Below, one piece after another: positions 5,993 through 8,735 of a DNA stretch of 8,735 nucleotides. The DNA lies in NCBI GenBank assembly GCA_020720345.1, contig DYOT01000042.1, positions 1-8,735 on the forward strand. Direction: 5' to 3'. The position numbers were made by a program, and so were the translations under genes. The stretch is from Candidatus Caenarcanum sp. Its GTDB lineage: Bacteria; Cyanobacteriota; Vampirovibrionia; Gastranaerophilales; UBA9971. Each line of letters opens with the position of its first letter. Positions within the stretch are counted from its first letter, which is position 1. Under the pieces are notes generated by a model. That model was not told the origin of the DNA, did no database searches, and saw nothing but the letters and a program-made list of their open reading frames with translations.

Positions 5993-6014
5993 AAATATAC
6001 CGCTCCAATTAAAT
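5993..6014 (+). repeat. Left copy of an inverted sequence pair flanking the kinase homologue
   Basis: AAATATACCGCTC (5993-6005) followed by AATTAAAT (6007-6014). The exact reverse complement of both blocks recurs at 7262-7285 beyond the gene. The left copy lies 22 bases before the start codon, so it may be a regulatory site of the gene. Confidence 0.4.
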
Positions 6015-6035
6015 AATCATACTTGCCAGGACTTT

Positions 6036-7202
6036 ATGCGCATAAAAAATTTTATAAAAAAAATTTCTAATTCGACAGACATTGAACTTTATCCTGATCC
6101 AGTGATAATTATAAATTCATTTAACGATATAATTGGTTGGAATAGCAAGGCAGAAGATATTTTCGGTTATCTGGAAAGCGAAATAATAGGCAAAAACGTT
6201 GCACTGCTTTTTGATAATGATGTAAATAAAATTCATTTGTCAGTTTATGAAAAAACAAACCTGATTATAACCGCAAAAAACAAAAACGGGCAGGATGTTA
6301 TAACAGATATTTCCTGTGCGCGAATTAATAACGACAAAGATATAATAATTTCTTTGCGGGACGTTACAAAAAATCAAAAAATTATTGAAAAACTGCTGAT
6401 TGAATATGAAAAAGCTGTAAAAACAGCTCATTACAGAAGCGGTTTTCTTGCAAGTTTTTCAAATGAACTTAAAAATCCTGTCCATTCTGTTATAGGCTTT
6501 TCACAAGGAATGCTGGACGGAATATGCGGCATTTTGAACGAAAAACAGGAAAAATATGTTTCTATTATCAATAAAAACGCCAATAATTTGCTGGCGCTCA
6601 TAAATAACATAGTTTCTCTTTCTATGATGGAAATTGGGCAAATTCAGCCGGAATACAAAGTATTTGACGTTACTGAACTTGTCGAATCTGTAAAAAACGA
6701 CCTGGAAAATACAATTAGTGAAAAAAATATTATTTTCACACTTGATTTTAGTGAAAATGGAAGAAAAAACATTTATTCTGACGAAAATATGTTAAGACAA
6801 ATTCTTCTTAATTTATTTACAAATGCCATAAAATTTACAGATGCAGGTTCTATCAGGGTTAAATTAAGCTGTCCTGATTTTGAAACAATCGAAGCTTCCG
6901 GAATTAAAATTAATCCTAACTATACAGACAAGTCATACCTTATGGTTATGGTATTTGACACTGGTATTGGAATTTCTGAAGAAGACAAGCCTAAAATATT
7001 TGACGAATATAAAAAACCCGGCGGAACTATGGCAAAAAAATATGGGGGAACAGGTTTAGGGCTCTCTGTAACTAGAAATTTAACCGGAATACTAGGTGGT
7101 AAAATCTGGTTTGAAAGCAGCCTCGGCGAAGGTTCGGTATTTGGCTTTATAATCCCTGCGGAAAGAATTATCAAACCCGGAATGTCTCACGAAACTTTAT
7201 AA
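6036..7202 (+). CDS. PAS histidine kinase homologue lacking the phospho-acceptor His
   Basis: This is a cytosolic protein of 388 residues with no membrane segment. Residues 15-112 are a PAS domain (PDPVIIINSFNDIIGWN, FGYLESEIIGKN). Residues 130-200 are a HisKA dimerisation domain. The usual SHELRTP box reads SNELKNP (142-148): N143 (AAT at 6462-6464) stands where the phosphorylated His belongs. The ATPase domain is complete: N box LLNLFTNAIKFT (257-268), G1 DTGIGI (308-313) and G2 GGTGLGL (337-343). The E144-x-x-N147 pattern, typical of HisKA phosphatase activity, remains. It may be a phosphatase-only or pseudokinase sensor; H150 is unlikely as a substitute. AGGA at 6028-6031 precedes the ATG by 4 bases. 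No response regulator gene is in the window, so its partner is unknown. The frame is otherwise undamaged, which argues against a decaying gene. Confidence 0.9.
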   Translation: MRIKNFIKKISNSTDIELYPDPVIIINSFNDIIGWNSKAEDIFGYLESEIIGKNVALLFDNDVNKIHLSVYEKTNLIITAKNKNGQDVITDISCARINNDKDIIISLRDVTKNQKIIEKLLIEYEKAVKTAHYRSGFLASFSNELKNPVHSVIGFSQGMLDGICGILNEKQEKYVSIINKNANNLLALINNIVSLSMMEIGQIQPEYKVFDVTELVESVKNDLENTISEKNIIFTLDFSENGRKNIYSDENMLRQILLNLFTNAIKFTDAGSIRVKLSCPDFETIEASGIKINPNYTDKSYLMVMVFDTGIGISEEDKPKIFDEYKKPGGTMAKKYGGTGLGLSVTRNLTGILGGKIWFESSLGEGSVFGFIIPAERIIKPGMSHETL

Positions 7203-7261
7203 TTTAATACCAGAATGAGTTAGTTTCCGTTAAAACCGGCAAATGTGTTTTAAAAGCTGAA

Positions 7262-7285
7262 ATTTAATTTAAGAGCGGTATATTT
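7262..7285 (-). repeat. Right copy of the inverted sequence pair flanking the kinase homologue
   Basis: GAGCGGTATATTT (7273-7285) is the exact reverse complement of 5993-6005, and ATTTAATT (7262-7269) is that of 6007-6014. The gap between the two blocks is 3 bases here and 1 base in the left copy. It lies between the convergent kinase and methyltransferase genes. Confidence 0.4.
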
Positions 7286-7305
7286 AATTTTTAACCAGAC
7301 GGCTT

Positions 7306-8235
7306 CTAATACTCTAAATAATTATGAGCATAGATGTTTTTATTAAACAAAATTTCTGCTGTCTTGAAAATAGCTACTTCTTCGGGATTGTCCTTGTTAT
7401 AAGCCAAATCTTCCAGCCCTCCGAAATCCTGCATAATGTTGTGAAGATTAATCAAAACACTATCAGAATCTTTTTCAGGAGCTTGAGAAGAAACAACCCG
7501 CACTACTCTTATAAGTTCTGTGTCAAAAGCGTCGACAATTGCGGAATCAAGACCGCAGCCCATAGCCATAACCGCAAAAATCCTGTTAATTATAGGTCTT
7601 ATTTCTTTCGGACTACCGTTTGATACGTTGGAAAGCCCAATAGTTGTCATAACTGGAGGATCAAAAGACTCTTTAAAAACTCTTATCGAATCCAGAGCCG
7701 CCATAATTTGCGACTGGTCAACACTTACCGGTAAAACAAGAGGGTCTAATAATATTTTTGTGTTATCTGTTCCCATTTCTGATGTTTTTTCAAGTATTGT
7801 CATAGCAATTTCGAGCCTGCCCTCAGGATCTTTAGGGATTCCTGTCTCACTGCCAAGAGTAAGAGCGATAAGATAACTTCCGTATTCAGCAGCCAGTCTG
7901 GACATGTTTTCCAATTTTTCCTTATCGCCACTGGCACTGTTAATCACACATTCGCTGGAATTTCCTACCAGTTTTAGCCCTGCTTCCATTTCAGTATAAT
8001 TAGTAGTGTCAAAAGAGAATTTCACATCAGGAATTTCTTTAAGAATAGTTGAAGCTAGCCATTCCATAGTACCTGCCCAGCCTTTTTTTGCAGGACCTAT
8101 ATTTAAGTCAATCCAGTCCACTCCGGCCGCCGCTTGTCTTTTTGCCATGTTTAAAACATAGGCTGTATCTTTATTTTCTATAGCTTCTCTGGTTTTTTTA
8201 GAGATTATATGTATATTTTCACCGATTAATTTCAT
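7306..8235 (-). CDS. AcsE-like methyltetrahydrofolate:corrinoid methyltransferase
   Basis: This belongs to the pterin-binding (dihydropteroate synthase-like) TIM barrel family and resembles AcsE, which moves the methyl group of methyl-THF to the cobalamin of a corrinoid iron-sulfur protein. Signatures are DLNIGPA (43-49), FDTTN (75-79), INSASGD (98-104), TGIPKD (131-136), DPLVLPV (164-170), GLSNVSNG (200-207) and INRIFAVMAMGCGLD (216-230). D76, N99 and D164 match the pterin-binding residues, and N203 matches the key Asn of AcsE. It has 309 residues against about 262 for AcsE; the extra length is mostly an insertion at about 246-287 before the last helix. The start overlaps the folD stop (TAATG) behind GGAGG (8244-8240). 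The methyl acceptor (CFeSP, a MetH-like or another corrinoid protein) is not encoded here, so acsE is not assigned. Confidence 0.85.
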   Translation of the reverse strand: MKLIGENIHIISKKTREAIENKDTAYVLNMAKRQAAAGVDWIDLNIGPAKKGWAGTMEWLASTILKEIPDVKFSFDTTNYTEMEAGLKLVGNSSECVINSASGDKEKLENMSRLAAEYGSYLIALTLGSETGIPKDPEGRLEIAMTILEKTSEMGTDNTKILLDPLVLPVSVDQSQIMAALDSIRVFKESFDPPVMTTIGLSNVSNGSPKEIRPIINRIFAVMAMGCGLDSAIVDAFDTELIRVVRVVSSQAPEKDSDSVLINLHNIMQDFGGLEDLAYNKDNPEEVAIFKTAEILFNKNIYAHNYLEY

Positions 8236-8735
8236 TAATCCTCCAAATTATTCTGTAATTTAAACAACTCTAAAGTATTAGAAAGAAGCATGGCTATTGT
8301 CATAGGACCTACTCCACCGGGAACTGGCGTAATATAGCCGGCTTTTTTTTCGACTTCTTCAAAATCAACATCGCCGACTAACTTGCCTTCTTCAGTCCTG
8401 TTAATACCTACATCAATCACTACAGCATCGTCTTTTATCCAGTCAGACTTGACAAATTTAGGAATCCCGACCGCTGCAACCAGAATATCAGCCTGATAAC
8501 ATATCTCTGCCAAATTTTTTGTCCTGCTGTGGCATACTGTAACGGTTGCGCTTCTGTTAAGAAGCAAATATGAAAGCGGTTTGCCGACAATATTAGAACG
8601 ACCGATAATAACAGCATGTTTTCCTTCAATTTCTAAATTATATTCTTCAAGAAGCCTTATTATGCCGTATGGTGTACAGGAAATCGCATAAGGCTTTAAG
8701 CCTATCGCCAGCCTGCCGACATTTATCGGGTGAAA
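8235..8735 (-). CDS. folD: Bifunctional methylene-THF dehydrogenase/cyclohydrolase FolD, C-terminal part
   Basis: FolD interconverts 5,10-methylene-THF, methenyl-THF and 10-formyl-THF with NAD(P). The open frame enters from the right edge, so the start is outside the window; 166 residues are visible, a little over half of the usual 285. They begin at FHPINVGRLA, which matches the DGFHPxNxGRL substrate region, followed by CTPYGIIRLLE (the PCTPxGI motif) and IIGRSNIVGKPLSYLLL (cofactor binding). AVGIPKFVKSDWIKDDAVVIDVGIN and the highly conserved PVPGGVGPMTIAML come later. The catalytic Lys and Tyr of the N-terminal domain are not in the window. The stop overlaps the start of the AcsE-like gene by one base, so the two are coupled in one folate C1 operon. 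A TTG at 8567 is internal and not a start. Confidence 0.95.
   Translation of the reverse strand, partial: FHPINVGRLAIGLKPYAISCTPYGIIRLLEEYNLEIEGKHAVIIGRSNIVGKPLSYLLLNRSATVTVCHSRTKNLAEICYQADILVAAVGIPKFVKSDWIKDDAVVIDVGINRTEEGKLVGDVDFEEVEKKAGYITPVPGGVGPMTIAMLLSNTLELFKLQNNLED

Noticed and set aside
5974..6001. Promoter TTGCTA-N16-TATACC for the kinase homologue
   Set aside because: The -35 would overlap the terminator tail and the -10 is weak and lies inside the inverted repeat copy. Possible, but not supported enough to list.
7230..7253. Hairpin TTAAAAC/GTTTTAA between the kinase homologue and the methyltransferase gene as a terminator
   Set aside because: The stem has only one G-C pair, a 10-base loop and no T tract, so it is too weak to call as an intrinsic terminator.
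8235..8567. FolD starting at the TTG at 8567
   Set aside because: The same frame continues without a stop to the window edge and carries conserved FolD motifs upstream of this codon, so the TTG is internal.
1..8735. CRISPR array, tRNA, rRNA, transposase or phage genes
   Set aside because: I searched by eye and saw no regularly spaced repeats, no cloverleaf or rRNA motifs and no recombinase or transposase motifs.

Overview
The window reads as about 8.7 kb of AT-rich chromosome from a diderm (Gram-negative type) bacterium. Early lipid A genes, two exported proteins and many AGGAG-type ribosome binding sites support this. The gene order lpxD-lpxC-fabZ-lpxA resembles cyanobacteria. Together with low GC, a PAS histidine kinase and an AcsE-like C1 methyltransferase next to folD, it would fit a non-photosynthetic cyanobacterial relative (Melainabacteria/Vampirovibrionia type) or another AT-rich, probably anaerobic candidate lineage. 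That assignment is inference and is not proven by the sequence.

Layout. Positions 1-158 (minus) hold the start of a small exported protein with a Trp/Lys-rich repeat. A divergent spacer with a plausible lpxD promoter follows. Positions 377-3714 (plus) hold lpxD, lpxC, fabZ and lpxA. lpxD and lpxC share one base (TAATG), and fabZ follows 12 bases after lpxC. lpxA is set apart by a 135-base spacer with a short palindromic interspersed repeat, two more inverted repeats and its own strong ribosome binding site. Positions 3719-5316 (minus) hold a two-gene unit facing lpxA: an exported TPR protein with a very methionine-rich tail, then an SDR oxidoreductase. A 342-base AT-rich divergent region follows. 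Positions 5665-5907 (plus) encode a small XRE-type DNA-binding protein with a clear intrinsic terminator. Positions 6036-7202 (plus) encode a cytosolic PAS histidine kinase homologue. Positions 7306-8735 (minus) hold folD (cut by the window edge) and an AcsE-like methyltetrahydrofolate methyltransferase, coupled by TAATG.

How the genes work together. LpxA, LpxC and LpxD are steps 1-3 of lipid A synthesis. FabZ makes the enoyl-ACP for fatty acid elongation and competes with LpxA/LpxD for 3-hydroxyacyl-ACP, so the cluster joins membrane phospholipid and LPS supply. lpxB is not present after lpxA. FolD makes methenyl/formyl-THF interconversions possible, and the AcsE-like enzyme moves a methyl group from methyl-THF to a corrinoid protein, so the pair points to a folate C1/methyl branch.

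Most of the window is ordinary conserved metabolism, and I do not see a complete new system. The most notable observation is that the histidine kinase homologue has Asn where the phospho-accepting His should be, while its ATP-binding boxes and a possible phosphatase motif (ExxN) are intact. Other points worth a look are the near-identical inverted sequences flanking that gene, the Met replacing the conserved N-terminal His of LpxC, the interspersed repeat inside the lpx cluster, and the Met-rich exported TPR protein.
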